Of a DNA stretch of 34,978 nucleotides, positions 1 through 7,689 are shown in pieces. The notes under the pieces were generated by a model. It worked only from the letters and a program-made list of their open reading frames with translations. It made no database searches and was not told the origin of the DNA. A program made the translations under genes and the position numbers. Position 1 is the first letter of the stretch, and every line of letters begins with the position of its first letter. Source of the DNA: Planctomycetaceae bacterium (lineage in GTDB: Bacteria; Planctomycetota; Planctomycetia; Planctomycetales; Planctomycetaceae); assembly GCA_002726205.1 (NCBI GenBank), contig PBSL01000073.1, positions 1 to 34,978 on the forward strand, written 5' to 3'.

Positions 1-2
1 AA

Positions 3-86
3 CGCCCCGAACTCGCCCGCTCGATCGCGACCGCCATGGGTGTCGAGCACCTGCTCCCCGCACACGGAAAGGAGGTGGCTGTATGA
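3..86 (+). CDS. C-terminal tail of an upstream gene, possibly a MoxR-type AAA ATPase (partial)
   Basis: An open frame enters from the left edge and ends with TGA at 84-86, giving 27 residues ending in ...GKEVAV. The stop overlaps the ATG of the next gene as ATGA, and the sequence AAAGGAGG just before it serves as a strong ribosome binding site for that gene. The fragment is too short for a family call. DUF2201-type metallopeptidase/VWA genes usually follow a MoxR-like AAA+ ATPase gene, so that is the likely identity, inferred from context only. The overlap makes translational coupling with the downstream gene likely. Confidence 0.6.
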   Translation, partial: RPELARSIATAMGVEHLLPAHGKEVAV

Positions 87-1324
87 CACGCCACGCTGTG
101 CAACACAAGCTGCAGGAGGCCCGCTGCCTGCTGTTGAACCATGAGCCCTGGTACGGCCACGCATCGATGCGAATGACGTGGCACGAGTTGGACCGGATCG
201 AGACGATGGGTGTCCGCGTTATCAACGGCGGCGATGTCGAATGCGCCTACAACCCGGGCTTCGTCGAATCCCTGACGCCGATGGAACTCGCGGGCGTGAT
301 CCAGCACGAGATCAACCATGTCGTCCGTTGTCACTGCATCCGCCGGGGCGATCGCAATCCGACGGCCTGGAATGTCGCCGCCGACATGACCGTCAATGGC
401 CACCGGCAGAACCCCCGGATTGGACTCTGGGATCCCGACACGCAGCAACGCGTGATCCCGCTCAACGGGAACATCATCTGGATCCCCGAGGGCTGGCCGC
501 CGGACGCCAGCACCGAGGAGTTCTACGAGCGAATCACAATCCACGGGAACCCCTGTGCCGGATCCGGGCAGACCGACGATCACTCGATGTGGGACGAGTC
601 CGACTGCAGTGCCGAGGAGCTCAAGACGGTGCTGCAGGGATTCTTCTCGGGGCTGAAGTCGCAGGGCCATCATGCCCCGTCCCACATGCGCGACGCGATC
701 GAATCAATCGCGTCGCCGCAGATCAACTGGCGATCACTCCTGCGCCAGAATCTCGGCCGAGCCCTCACGCCGCACCGCCGACGGCCGACCGTCTCGCGAC
801 CGCCCCGGCGACGAACCGGCTTCGGGCTGCGTGGTGTCAGGCGACGTCAACGCTGCCGCGTCGTCGCCATCATTGATGTCAGTGGCTCGATCTCGGAATC
901 CGACCTCCAGCTGTTCTTTGCTGAGCTCGAGGAGATCTGCCGGCTGCGGGGCACCCACATCAGCGTCCTGCTCTGGGACGATGAACTCCAGGGCTACATC
1001 GAGGACTACCAGCCGGGTGACTGGAACACCATCTCGCTGGCCGGCGGAGGTGGCACCGACATGATCGCTCCCTTCGATTGGCTCGAAGACAACGGCCGGA
1101 TCGGCGATTGCACCATCCTGTTGACCGATGGCTTTTGCGATTGGCCGAAACCACGCAGCACGCCACTGGTGACGGTCATTCGAGGCGAGTCGATTCCGCG
1201 CGGCACGCCGGGGTGGGGAGTCGTGATCCAGCTCGACGAAACCGCCTCCGCAGTTTCGTTCGCTCTCGCGTCGGGGTTGACTGGTGCTCGGTTCGTGAGA
1301 GATGTCGACGGATCGTTGATGTGA
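83..1324 (+). CDS. DUF2201-type putative metallopeptidase with C-terminal VWA-like domain
   Basis: The 413-residue protein has two recognisable parts. The N-terminal half carries a zinc-peptidase-like helix HEINH at residues 75-79, followed closely by H84. The C-terminal part from about residue 258 is a von Willebrand A-like domain with an intact metal-ion site, D265-x-S267-x-S269, a later GGGGTDM segment and a LTDG strand. This pairing is the DUF2201 arrangement (putative metallopeptidase plus VWA-like). Such proteins usually act with a MoxR-family AAA+ ATPase, and the upstream fragment overlapping its start by ATGA fits that place. The start is supported by AAAGGAGG about 7 bases upstream. 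Real substrates of the family are unknown. The basic Arg-rich linker at about 240-258 may bind nucleic acid or simply connect the domains. Confidence 0.88.
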   Translation: MTRHAVQHKLQEARCLLLNHEPWYGHASMRMTWHELDRIETMGVRVINGGDVECAYNPGFVESLTPMELAGVIQHEINHVVRCHCIRRGDRNPTAWNVAADMTVNGHRQNPRIGLWDPDTQQRVIPLNGNIIWIPEGWPPDASTEEFYERITIHGNPCAGSGQTDDHSMWDESDCSAEELKTVLQGFFSGLKSQGHHAPSHMRDAIESIASPQINWRSLLRQNLGRALTPHRRRPTVSRPPRRRTGFGLRGVRRRQRCRVVAIIDVSGSISESDLQLFFAELEEICRLRGTHISVLLWDDELQGYIEDYQPGDWNTISLAGGGGTDMIAPFDWLEDNGRIGDCTILLTDGFCDWPKPRSTPLVTVIRGESIPRGTPGWGVVIQLDETASAVSFALASGLTGARFVRDVDGSLM

Positions 1325-1398
1325 ACTGATAACCGCAGTCACCAATGCGCCTGCAAGCTCCCAAACCGCAAGCAACTTTCCTGGAGGTCAATCACACT

Positions 1399-1674
1399 AT
1401 GCAGTTTCTTCGAGCCTTGGCTTTATTCTACGGAGTGTCCCTGTTGCTCTCGGGTGTCGGCATGGCCGCCTATTGCCTCGCATCCGACAACCCCTTTCCC
1501 ACTCGACAGGGTCAAGACGCCGTCATGGACATCCGCATGTTCTACCTGACAGCCGGACCGGTCATGACCGTCGGCCTCGGGTCGATGCTGATCTGGTGGG
1601 GTATCGGCCGTCGCGCCCGCAAGAGAGCCCTGAGTGGCCTACGGCAACTCGGGCAACAGCTGTTGGAAGCATGA
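1399..1674 (+). CDS. Small membrane protein, two predicted helices, function unknown
   Basis: A 91-residue protein. The ATG at 1399 is preferred over the in-frame ATG at 1345 because GGAGG lies at 1383-1387, about 11 bases before it, and because the first residues then begin a hydrophobic segment. Two membrane spans are visible, roughly residues 3-28 and 50-70, joined by a short polar stretch, and the C-terminus is basic (GRRARKRA). No family is recognised. It sits 74 bases after the metallopeptidase/VWA gene and 49 bases before the DUF429-like gene on the same strand, so it may be part of that unit. It could be a membrane anchor for a neighbouring complex, but nothing in the sequence shows this. 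Confidence 0.65.
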   Translation: MQFLRALALFYGVSLLLSGVGMAAYCLASDNPFPTRQGQDAVMDIRMFYLTAGPVMTVGLGSMLIWWGIGRRARKRALSGLRQLGQQLLEA

Positions 1675-1723
1675 ACAGCACGATCCGGTCATACTCCCAA
1701 GCCACTTACCGAAAGGCCCACTC

Positions 1724-2575
1724 ATGCTGTTTCATGGAATCGACTTCGCGAACAGAGACAACAATATTGGCCGCTGCTGGCTGCAAGATGACGGCGTCTC
1801 GCTGCAGCTTCACCTGCAGCCGCCTGCCGAAGAGGCGGCGGACACCCGGACTGCCGTGGACTGTCCCTTCGGCACTTCACGGGGATTCGGGAGGATCCTC
1901 CAGGGCCTGCTGCCGCCTGACGAAGGCGACGACGGCTACAAGACTCGCGAGACCGAGCGATGGCTCCGCCACCATATCGGCCAATTTGACACACACCAGG
2001 AGTGGCGAAACCGCACGGATGCAGAGAGGGAATTGTTCCGTCGCCCGAACTACTACCATCCCACGGCCCACGTCCAATCGACGCTGGGACTGCAAATCGT
2101 ACCCGAATGTCTAGCCTGGCTCATGGAGACGCTCGCCCCCGACACCGAGCCGGACATTCGCCTGGAATTGCTTGCGTCGGCTCGAAAGGGCGAATCGCAA
2201 ATCGTCGAGGCTCATCCGCGTCCGTTCCTCTACTCAGCAATCGAGCGGCTGTTTCACCACAACAACCAACTGGTCACTCTCCAGGTGCTAGAGACGGTTG
2301 CGGACTACAAGGAGAGGCCCGGTGATCCCCATGTTGCGCAGCGAGGCCAGATCTACAGGTTGCTGCAACAACACACCCAGTGGATTCGACAGGCACGTGC
2401 CATCTTGCCTGCAGAACCGCCCGACGAACTGATTGCCTCGGACCACACATTCGATGCCTGGCTGTGTTGTCTCACCGCATGGGCACACCACCAGAACCAG
2501 ACAATCACATGGCAGGCAGCCGGACTTGATGAGGCGGCTGTTGCGTGCGAAGGACACATCCTGGTGCTGAGCTAG
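1724..2575 (+). CDS. DUF429-like protein (predicted RNase H-fold nuclease)
   Basis: A 283-residue protein. The start at 1724 has GAAAGG 7 bases upstream and puts the motif GIDFA (D7) at the very N-terminus, as in DUF429 proteins where this first beta-strand Asp is part of an RNase H-like active site. A CPFGTSRGF segment at about residues 47-55 also resembles that family. The C-terminal half is helical and conserved in style but not recognised. An upstream in-frame ATG at 1634 would overlap the previous gene and lacks a good ribosome binding site. Codon choice here (more A/T-ending codons and CAA/AAC runs) looks different from the housekeeping genes to the right, which suggests acquired DNA. 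The family call is moderate; nuclease activity is an inference. Confidence 0.6.
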   Translation: MLFHGIDFANRDNNIGRCWLQDDGVSLQLHLQPPAEEAADTRTAVDCPFGTSRGFGRILQGLLPPDEGDDGYKTRETERWLRHHIGQFDTHQEWRNRTDAERELFRRPNYYHPTAHVQSTLGLQIVPECLAWLMETLAPDTEPDIRLELLASARKGESQIVEAHPRPFLYSAIERLFHHNNQLVTLQVLETVADYKERPGDPHVAQRGQIYRLLQQHTQWIRQARAILPAEPPDELIASDHTFDAWLCCLTAWAHHQNQTITWQAAGLDEAAVACEGHILVLS

Positions 2576-2724
2576 AATCGGTCAGTCGATCCAGAAACTG
2601 AACAGCCGTGACCGGGTCAGCTCGAACTTCAACCGGAGCCACACCGCCTCCGGCAGCCGAGGACTCCGGATTAGCCCTGGCGCTCCCAACACCCTTTCTC
2701 ACACCACACCTCCCGGGGAACGAC

Positions 2725-3573
2725 ATGAAAGGCCTTTACTCTCGACGTGAAGCTCTCCTGGGCATGGCGGCCATCCCACTTTCTGCGACAGTCTGGCCGC
2801 GGTTCGCTACCCTTTCTGCAAACACCTTGCGCCCATCCCTACGCAAGTTGCTCGAACTTCAGGGCCCTGTCGTCGTGGTCCCGGAACTCTCGTCCCTGCT
2901 CAAGTTCCAACTGGGTCCAGACGCCTGGAGCGAAACTCCATCACCGGCAGCGACAAGGGGCTGGAACGCACTTTGGGTGCAACCAGAACAGGACACACTC
3001 TGTCTCCACTATGTCGGGAGTTTCTTCGAGAGCGTACTACAGGAACTGGGGGCTGGAGGCCAAGCCTCGGCGACACTCTCCGGCCTCTCAGCGCAACAGG
3101 TCATGAAACTCGCAGAAGTTTGTCTCGATCAAGCACGTCGTGCCGGGCTCTTCATTTCTCCTCCAGGCAATCCGGCGGTGATCGATGAGAAGCTATTACA
3201 GCTGCTGTCGCTGATACGAGAGTCCCCTCACGGGAACCCCGATCCTGACCTCTGCGGCCTGGACGTCATTTTCACCGAAGTGGGACATTTCGAAACCGTC
3301 ATCCGTCGTTCAGGAGGGCGGTACCACATTTGCACCAGTCCGGCTCTCCAACACCTCACTGATCACCGTGGCGATCTCATGGCCTCGAAGTGTGTCCATC
3401 CCTTACTCGTGCTTGAGCGCAGATTACGTCCGCTGCCTTGTCACTTCACACAGAGTGCCTTGATCCACCAGTTGCATCTCGTTTGCGAGGTCAAGAGTCA
3501 GGCACAGGCTCTATCAGTCTTGTCGAAAACGAGCCGTTGTACGTGGAGCGGTTGCCGGGCTGGCCGCGCATGA
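2725..3573 (+). CDS. Tat-signal protein of unknown function
   Basis: A 282-residue protein. The ATG at 2725 is chosen because it is followed by a twin-arginine-like leader, SRREALLGMAAIPLSATVW, starting at residue 6, with a hydrophobic core and an Ala-rich end. An in-frame GTG at 2608 would bury this leader. The mature part holds short alpha/beta segments (VVVVPELSSLL, CLHYVGSFFESVLQELG) but matches no family I can name. The last 20 or so residues are Cys/Arg-rich and look unlike the rest, so the true C-terminus may be altered by a frame change. It ends 4 bases before the tRNA terminator hairpin on the other strand. Likely exported folded, with a cofactor or partner unknown. Confidence 0.55.
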   Translation: MKGLYSRREALLGMAAIPLSATVWPRFATLSANTLRPSLRKLLELQGPVVVVPELSSLLKFQLGPDAWSETPSPAATRGWNALWVQPEQDTLCLHYVGSFFESVLQELGAGGQASATLSGLSAQQVMKLAEVCLDQARRAGLFISPPGNPAVIDEKLLQLLSLIRESPHGNPDPDLCGLDVIFTEVGHFETVIRRSGGRYHICTSPALQHLTDHRGDLMASKCVHPLLVLERRLRPLPCHFTQSALIHQLHLVCEVKSQAQALSVLSKTSRCTWSGCRAGRA

Positions 3574-3596
3574 GAAAACCCCTGTTTTGCAGGGGT
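3574..3596 (-). terminator. Intrinsic terminator of the tRNA-Leu transcript
   Basis: Read on the minus strand, a perfect 7-bp stem ACCCCTG/CAGGGGT (3590-3596 with 3578-3584) encloses a 5-base loop and is followed by TTTT. It lies about 36 bases past the tRNA 3' end. Read on the plus strand there is no T run, so it mainly serves the tRNA. Confidence 0.7.
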
Positions 3597-3600
3597 CTGC

Positions 3601-3629
3601 GACCGGGTGCGAAGCGGTGCACCCCGGTC
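3601..3629 (-). other. Hairpin in the tRNA-Leu 3' trailer
   Basis: The stem GACCGGGTGC (3601-3610) pairs with GCACCCCGGTC (3619-3629) with a single bulged base. It starts only 4 bases after the mature tRNA 3' end and precedes the terminator, so it probably forms in the precursor and may guide 3' processing or add to termination. Confidence 0.5.
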
Positions 3630-3632
3630 GAG

Positions 3633-3718
3633 TGCCCAAGAGAGGACTCGAACCTCCACGGGAAATAAATCCCACTAGGTCCTGAACCTAGCGCGTCTGC
3701 CAATTCCGCCACTTGGGC
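3633..3718 (-). tRNA. tRNA-Leu, anticodon CAG
   Basis: The reverse complement folds as a class II tRNA. The acceptor arm is GCCCAAG/CTTGGGC with discriminator A at 3633. The D arm is GCGG...CGC with the GG pair of the loop. The anticodon stem is CTAGG/CCTAG around the loop TTCAGGA, whose CAG anticodon is encoded at 3682-3684. There is a long variable arm (GGGA...TCCC), and the T arm has the loop TTCGAGT. The 3' CCA is not encoded, so CCA-adding enzyme is needed. It reads the CUG codon, heavily used in this GC-rich DNA. Confidence 0.96.
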
Positions 3719-3731
3719 CCGTGCGAAATCA

Positions 3732-3760
3732 AGAATACGCACTGGCCGTGGCCTTGGCAA
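3732..3760 (-). promoter_or_regulatory. Sigma70-like promoter of tRNA-Leu
   Basis: On the minus strand TTGCCA (3755-3760) is followed after 17 bases by TATTCT (3732-3737), matching the consensus at 5 of 6 and 4 of 6 positions. Transcription would begin about 7 bases before the mature tRNA 5' end. It lies in the short gap after the NHL/VCBS gene stop, so the tRNA is an independent unit. Confidence 0.6.
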
Positions 3761-3782
3761 GTTGCCGCTTCGGCCCGATCGG

Positions 3783-6044
3783 CTATCGTTTCTGCAGCAG
3801 GACGTTGACGCCCTTCTTGTTCGACAGGGCGATGTCGGAGAGTCCGTCGCCGTTGACATCGGTGACCAGGAACTGGGTTCCCACGCCGGTCCCCAGCCCC
3901 TCGGTGATCTCGTGCGGCACGAACTGCGGAGCCTGTCCCTTCCGCTTGCGGACCTCGTACCAGTACATCTTCACCGGGTCACGTCCACCCGGGTCTCCGC
4001 CGTTGTGTGCGAAGAACCGCTTGCCAGTGACCAGGTCACGGGTGCCGTTGCCAGTGATGTCGACCCACTCCATGGCGTGCGTCTGCGAGTACGACTTGTC
4101 GATCAGGTGGTATTTGAATTTCGGCCGGCTGTTGCCGCCGGTGTTTTCGAACCACCACACACCGAATGTATGGGCCGAGCTCATGACCAGGTCGTTGTCG
4201 CCGTCGAGGTCGAAGTCGTCGACATAGATGTTGGCTGCCTTGACCGGGGGACTTGCCGCGTTCTTGGCCAGGTGCAGCGGGTGAAATTCCCAGGTGGCAG
4301 CGGTCGGCTTGGCCGGGGCCTCCCACCAGCCGTGCGGGATCACGACGTCGGATCGTCCGTCGCGGTTGACGTCGCCGACGCCCAGGCCGTGGTAGTACTT
4401 GAAGGTACCGTTCTTCATCGGGTCGCCCTTGCGGCTGATCGCGCGGAAGGGCCACTTGCCGGTCGGCAATGTTGATCCCGGCAGTTGCAGGTAACCCATC
4501 CGGCTTTCCGGCTGCGACCCGAAGATCAGCTCGGGCCGACCGTCTCCGTCGAGGTCCTCGAACTCGGGCGACTCGTTGCAGATGCTGCTCCAGACGATGT
4601 GTTGTTTCCAGTGTCCGCCCCCGCGTCCGGGGTTCTGGTACCAGTGGAAGGGGTCGCCGGGAAAGCCGATGTAAAAGACATCCTGCCAGCCGTCGCGGTT
4701 GATGTCCCAGCCGAACATCGCGAAGCAGTTGCTGTAGCCCTTGCCGGCGACAAACTCGCCGGGCTTGCGGATTTCATGGACGGTCCACTTCGGTCCGGCG
4801 TACCAGACATCGCCGGCGATGATGTCGTTGAAGCCGTCGTGGTTGACGTCGAAGACGGCCACGCCCTCGGAGCGAAAGCGGGCGTCGAGTTTCAGCCGTC
4901 GCCAGCCGACCTGCTTGCCGGAAATCGCCGCGGCGTCCTCGAGTACCCGCACGCGGTGATTGGAACTGTCGCCGATGTAGACCCGGCTCTTGGCATCAAC
5001 GAAGACGCCGTGCGGACGGGCAAGCCGACAACTGCGGGGATCACCGTCGGGACCGTCGGCCTGTTGTCCGTCGCCGACAAGCGTGTGGATCGTGCCGGTC
5101 TTGTGGCGGATGACCCGGATCGTGTGGCTCTCGGTATCCGCCAGGTAGATGTCGCCACCCGGACCCGCCGCAATTCCCTTGGGACCACTGAGCAGGGCCT
5201 GGCGGGCATCGCCACCGTCTCCGGCGTAGCCCTTCTTGCCGGTGCCGGCCACGTGGTGCAGTGTCTGCTTGTCCAGGTCGATGCGGTACACGGCATTGCC
5301 TTCGCGCAGAGCGAGGACGAGGTTGCCGTGGCCGTCGTAATCCAGCGCCCGGGGTCCGTTCAGCGGCGTGCCCGCCAGCGGGGCACCGTCGGGGGTCGGT
5401 TTTCGAGCCCCGGTTCCTGCGAACGTCGAGATCTTTCCGGTCTTGAGTTCGACACGGCGAACGCGGTGGTTGCCGATGTCGCAGATGTAGAGGTTGCCGC
5501 GGTCGTCGAGTGCGATTGAATGGGGGGCTTTCAGGCGAGCCCTGGTGGCCGGACCCCCGTCACCACCGAAGCCGGGTTGGCCGGTTCCGGCGACGGTCGA
5601 GATTTTTCCGGTCTTCGCATCGACGCGACGAACAAGGTGGTTGACCATCTCGACGAAGAACATGTTTCCCGCCGCGTCGAATCGCACCTCGTAGGGTTCA
5701 TTACAGGCCGCGTCGGTTGCGGAACCGCCGTCACCGGCGTAGCCCTTTCTGCCGCCGGCGACGGTCGAGATCAGGCCGGTGCGGCGATCGATCCGTCGCA
5801 CACAGTGGTTGCTGATCTCGCAGACATACAACGCTCCGTCGGGACCCAGCGTGACACCGAAGGGACCACCGACGGTCGCCCGCGATGCCGGGCCGCCGTT
5901 GCCGGTGTAGGCCGGCTTGCCGTTGCCGGCCACCGATACGACCCGGCCGGCCGCCGATGCGGTCACCGGCAGGCAGCCCATCAACACTAGCAGGGCCGAG
6001 AAGACGGGGGCTGGACGGACCGCTCGCGAAAGACCACCGATCAT
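3783..6044 (-). CDS. Exported NHL-repeat plus VCBS/FG-GAP double beta-propeller protein
   Basis: A 753-residue protein with a signal peptide (hydrophobic residues about 14-28, ending ASA-A) for transport out of the cytoplasm. Residues about 33-375 contain six NHL-type units (each with a VAGxG...GDGG turn and a hydrophobic N/S-H-x-V/I-R-R-I/V strand), enough for one six-bladed propeller. Residues about 390-753 contain seven VCBS/FG-GAP units with calcium-binding loops such as DVNHDG, DINRDG, DLDGDG, DVNRDG, DFDLDG, DITGNG and DVNGDG, enough for a seven-bladed propeller. The start at 6044 is chosen over 6092 because GGAG lies 8 bases upstream and the signal peptide then begins directly. No catalytic domain is visible, so the likely role is extracellular or periplasmic binding. 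Confidence 0.88.
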   Translation of the reverse strand: MIGGLSRAVRPAPVFSALLVLMGCLPVTASAAGRVVSVAGNGKPAYTGNGGPASRATVGGPFGVTLGPDGALYVCEISNHCVRRIDRRTGLISTVAGGRKGYAGDGGSATDAACNEPYEVRFDAAGNMFFVEMVNHLVRRVDAKTGKISTVAGTGQPGFGGDGGPATRARLKAPHSIALDDRGNLYICDIGNHRVRRVELKTGKISTFAGTGARKPTPDGAPLAGTPLNGPRALDYDGHGNLVLALREGNAVYRIDLDKQTLHHVAGTGKKGYAGDGGDARQALLSGPKGIAAGPGGDIYLADTESHTIRVIRHKTGTIHTLVGDGQQADGPDGDPRSCRLARPHGVFVDAKSRVYIGDSSNHRVRVLEDAAAISGKQVGWRRLKLDARFRSEGVAVFDVNHDGFNDIIAGDVWYAGPKWTVHEIRKPGEFVAGKGYSNCFAMFGWDINRDGWQDVFYIGFPGDPFHWYQNPGRGGGHWKQHIVWSSICNESPEFEDLDGDGRPELIFGSQPESRMGYLQLPGSTLPTGKWPFRAISRKGDPMKNGTFKYYHGLGVGDVNRDGRSDVVIPHGWWEAPAKPTAATWEFHPLHLAKNAASPPVKAANIYVDDFDLDGDNDLVMSSAHTFGVWWFENTGGNSRPKFKYHLIDKSYSQTHAMEWVDITGNGTRDLVTGKRFFAHNGGDPGGRDPVKMYWYEVRKRKGQAPQFVPHEITEGLGTGVGTQFLVTDVNGDGLSDIALSNKKGVNVLLQKR

Positions 6045-6134
6045 GATCGAGACTCCGGGCTGGGACACCAGGTTTTCGTCAGGGCGATCCATGGTATCGC
6101 CGTCGCGATCGGTTCGCCACGCGGTGCCCGGCGG

Positions 6135-6743
6135 CTAGGAGTTTTCGACCCGGACCCGGGCATAGGCCGGTGTGTCCCGCGGCAGAAGAGCCAGGGAACT
6201 GAACACGATCGGGGTGAAGACGGCCGTTGCCAGCAACGAGTTGCGGAAGAACGGCAGCGCCATCTCGAAGCAGATCGCCAATCCGCCGAGGTCATGCGAG
6301 TACATGCCGCTGCTTGACCACACGCCGACATTGGTGACCAGGAAGAACAGCGTTTCGGCGGCCACGGCCGTTCCGCCGATCGTCCACGCGGTACGCTCGC
6401 CTCGCAGCAGCATCCCCAGCGAGGTGCTCAGGACAAACGCGGCGTAAACCACCAGCGTGTTGGAATGAAACGCGTTGTCGATGCTGCCACCGAGCAGGCC
6501 GATTCCGGTATCGGTCACCAGCATCACCAGCAGGGGGCAGAGACAGGCCACCGCGCGGTGTCGGAAGTGGGCACCGGCGAACAGGCACAACGCCGTCAGT
6601 GGGACGAAGTTCCACGGGTAGACCATCCGCTCGATCGGGATCTCGACTCCCGTGGCCCGCAGCAGCCAGGGCAGCAGCCTGACGAGGACGGCGTAGGCGA
6701 CAAAAGCCACCACGAACCAGGTACGGGGACGACGCATCGGCAA
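6135..6743 (-). CDS. DUF6580-like multi-pass membrane protein
   Basis: A 202-residue protein with about five to six hydrophobic spans (for example residues 8-30, 41-60, 64-85, 95-112, 120-142 and 170-190). The length, span pattern and the YPWNFVPLTALCLFAGA segment near residues 42-58 fit the DUF6580 family, which resembles the substrate-binding S component of ECF-type importers. GAGG lies 9 bases before the ATG at 6743; a second ATG two codons on is also possible. It is on the same strand as the NHL/VCBS gene 90 bases downstream and could share its transcript. No partner ATPase genes are nearby, so its substrate cannot be inferred. Confidence 0.7.
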   Translation of the reverse strand: MPMRRPRTWFVVAFVAYAVLVRLLPWLLRATGVEIPIERMVYPWNFVPLTALCLFAGAHFRHRAVACLCPLLVMLVTDTGIGLLGGSIDNAFHSNTLVVYAAFVLSTSLGMLLRGERTAWTIGGTAVAAETLFFLVTNVGVWSSSGMYSHDLGGLAICFEMALPFFRNSLLATAVFTPIVFSSLALLPRDTPAYARVRVENS

Positions 6744-6884
6744 GATCCTCGGATGTTCCGCTCAGCTTCAACAGGCTGGCCTGACGGATCCCTAATTACC
6801 ACATCAATTCCGCCAATGGAATCCATAGCTGGTTCGGATCCGGGCAACCCTCTAGACTGCCGCGGTTAATCAGGGGGATCGACG

Positions 6885-7613
6885 ATGAGCGAAACGCTGG
6901 AAGACCGGGTGGCGATCGTGATCGGGGCCACCAGTGGCATGGGCCGCGCGACGGCTTTTGCACTGGCGCGTGGTGGAGCAAAAGTGACCGCCGCGGGGCG
7001 CCGCGAATCCCGCCTGGAATCACTGGTGGTGGAGTCGGCGGCCGAGGGACTTGTGATCGACACCTGTGGTTGTGATGTGATGGTCGAGGAAGAGGTCGAG
7101 GGTCTGGTCGGGCAGGTCGTTGGGGCCTACGGGCGAGTCGATCTGCTGGTGTACGCGACGGGGACGAATATTCCCGGGCGGAGCCTGGAGGTGATCACCC
7201 CCGAGACCTGGGACATGATGCTCGCCACCAACCTCAGCGGGGCCTTCCACGCAACCCGCGCGGTCCTGCCCACGATGCGTTCGGCCGGCGGTGGACTGAT
7301 CGTGTACCTCTCGACCGCCGCGGTGCAAATGCCCGATGTCTCGGGCGTTGCCTACCAGGCCAGCAAGCACGGCTTGTCGGGCCTGGCCCATGGCACGCGG
7401 GCCGAGGAACAGGCCAACGGGATCCGAACCTGCGTGATTTTTCCCGGGTTGTGCGACACCGAGATCCTCGAAAAGCGTCCCGTCCCGACGCCTCGCGAGA
7501 TCCTCGACCAATCACTCGACCCCGGGGACGTCGCCGACGCGGTGCTTTTCGTTGCCGGGCTGAACCCGCGGGCCGTCGTGCCGGAAATGCAGCTGTTGCC
7601 GAGTCGACTCTGA
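6885..7613 (+). CDS. SDR family NAD(P)-dependent oxidoreductase
   Basis: A 242-residue classical short-chain dehydrogenase/reductase. The nucleotide-binding turn GATSGMG (G14, G18, G20) follows a first beta strand, and the catalytic residues are N116, S143 and Y157-x3-K161. The usual NNAG structural motif reads VYATG at 89-93, a mild departure. The residues R39 and R40 after the second strand favour NADP(H), by family analogy. The ATG has GGGGG about 9 bases upstream. The gene is alone on the plus strand, divergent from the DUF6580 gene and convergent with the DUF1990 gene. The substrate, an alcohol or ketone, cannot be told. Confidence 0.9.
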   Translation: MSETLEDRVAIVIGATSGMGRATAFALARGGAKVTAAGRRESRLESLVVESAAEGLVIDTCGCDVMVEEEVEGLVGQVVGAYGRVDLLVYATGTNIPGRSLEVITPETWDMMLATNLSGAFHATRAVLPTMRSAGGGLIVYLSTAAVQMPDVSGVAYQASKHGLSGLAHGTRAEEQANGIRTCVIFPGLCDTEILEKRPVPTPREILDQSLDPGDVADAVLFVAGLNPRAVVPEMQLLPSRL

Positions 7614-7646
7614 GTCGACCGGGTCGGTGTCGGTCAGTCGCTCCAG

Positions 7647-7677
7647 GCGAACAGGCCGGGCCGCGTTAGCCTGTCGC
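7647..7677. terminator. Possible bidirectional terminator between convergent genes
   Basis: An imperfect hairpin GCGA-A-CAGGC / GCCTGTCGC with one bulge and a 12-base loop lies midway in the 76-base gap between the stops of the SDR and DUF1990 genes. There is no T run on either side, so termination is only suggested by position. Confidence 0.3.
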
Positions 7678-7689
7678 TGTCGCCGTTGT

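Noticed and set aside
3633-3660. An attachment-site repeat of the tRNA 3' end
   Set aside because: No second copy longer than about 9 bases was found by eye in the window; if present, it is further left.
3438-3859. Short frames across the tRNA (reading PREDSNLHGK or QVAELADALGSGP)
   Set aside because: These are translations of the tRNA itself, a well-known false-gene pattern.
6840-6884. A promoter with TAGACT before the SDR gene
   Set aside because: No acceptable -35 box at 16-18 bases upstream.
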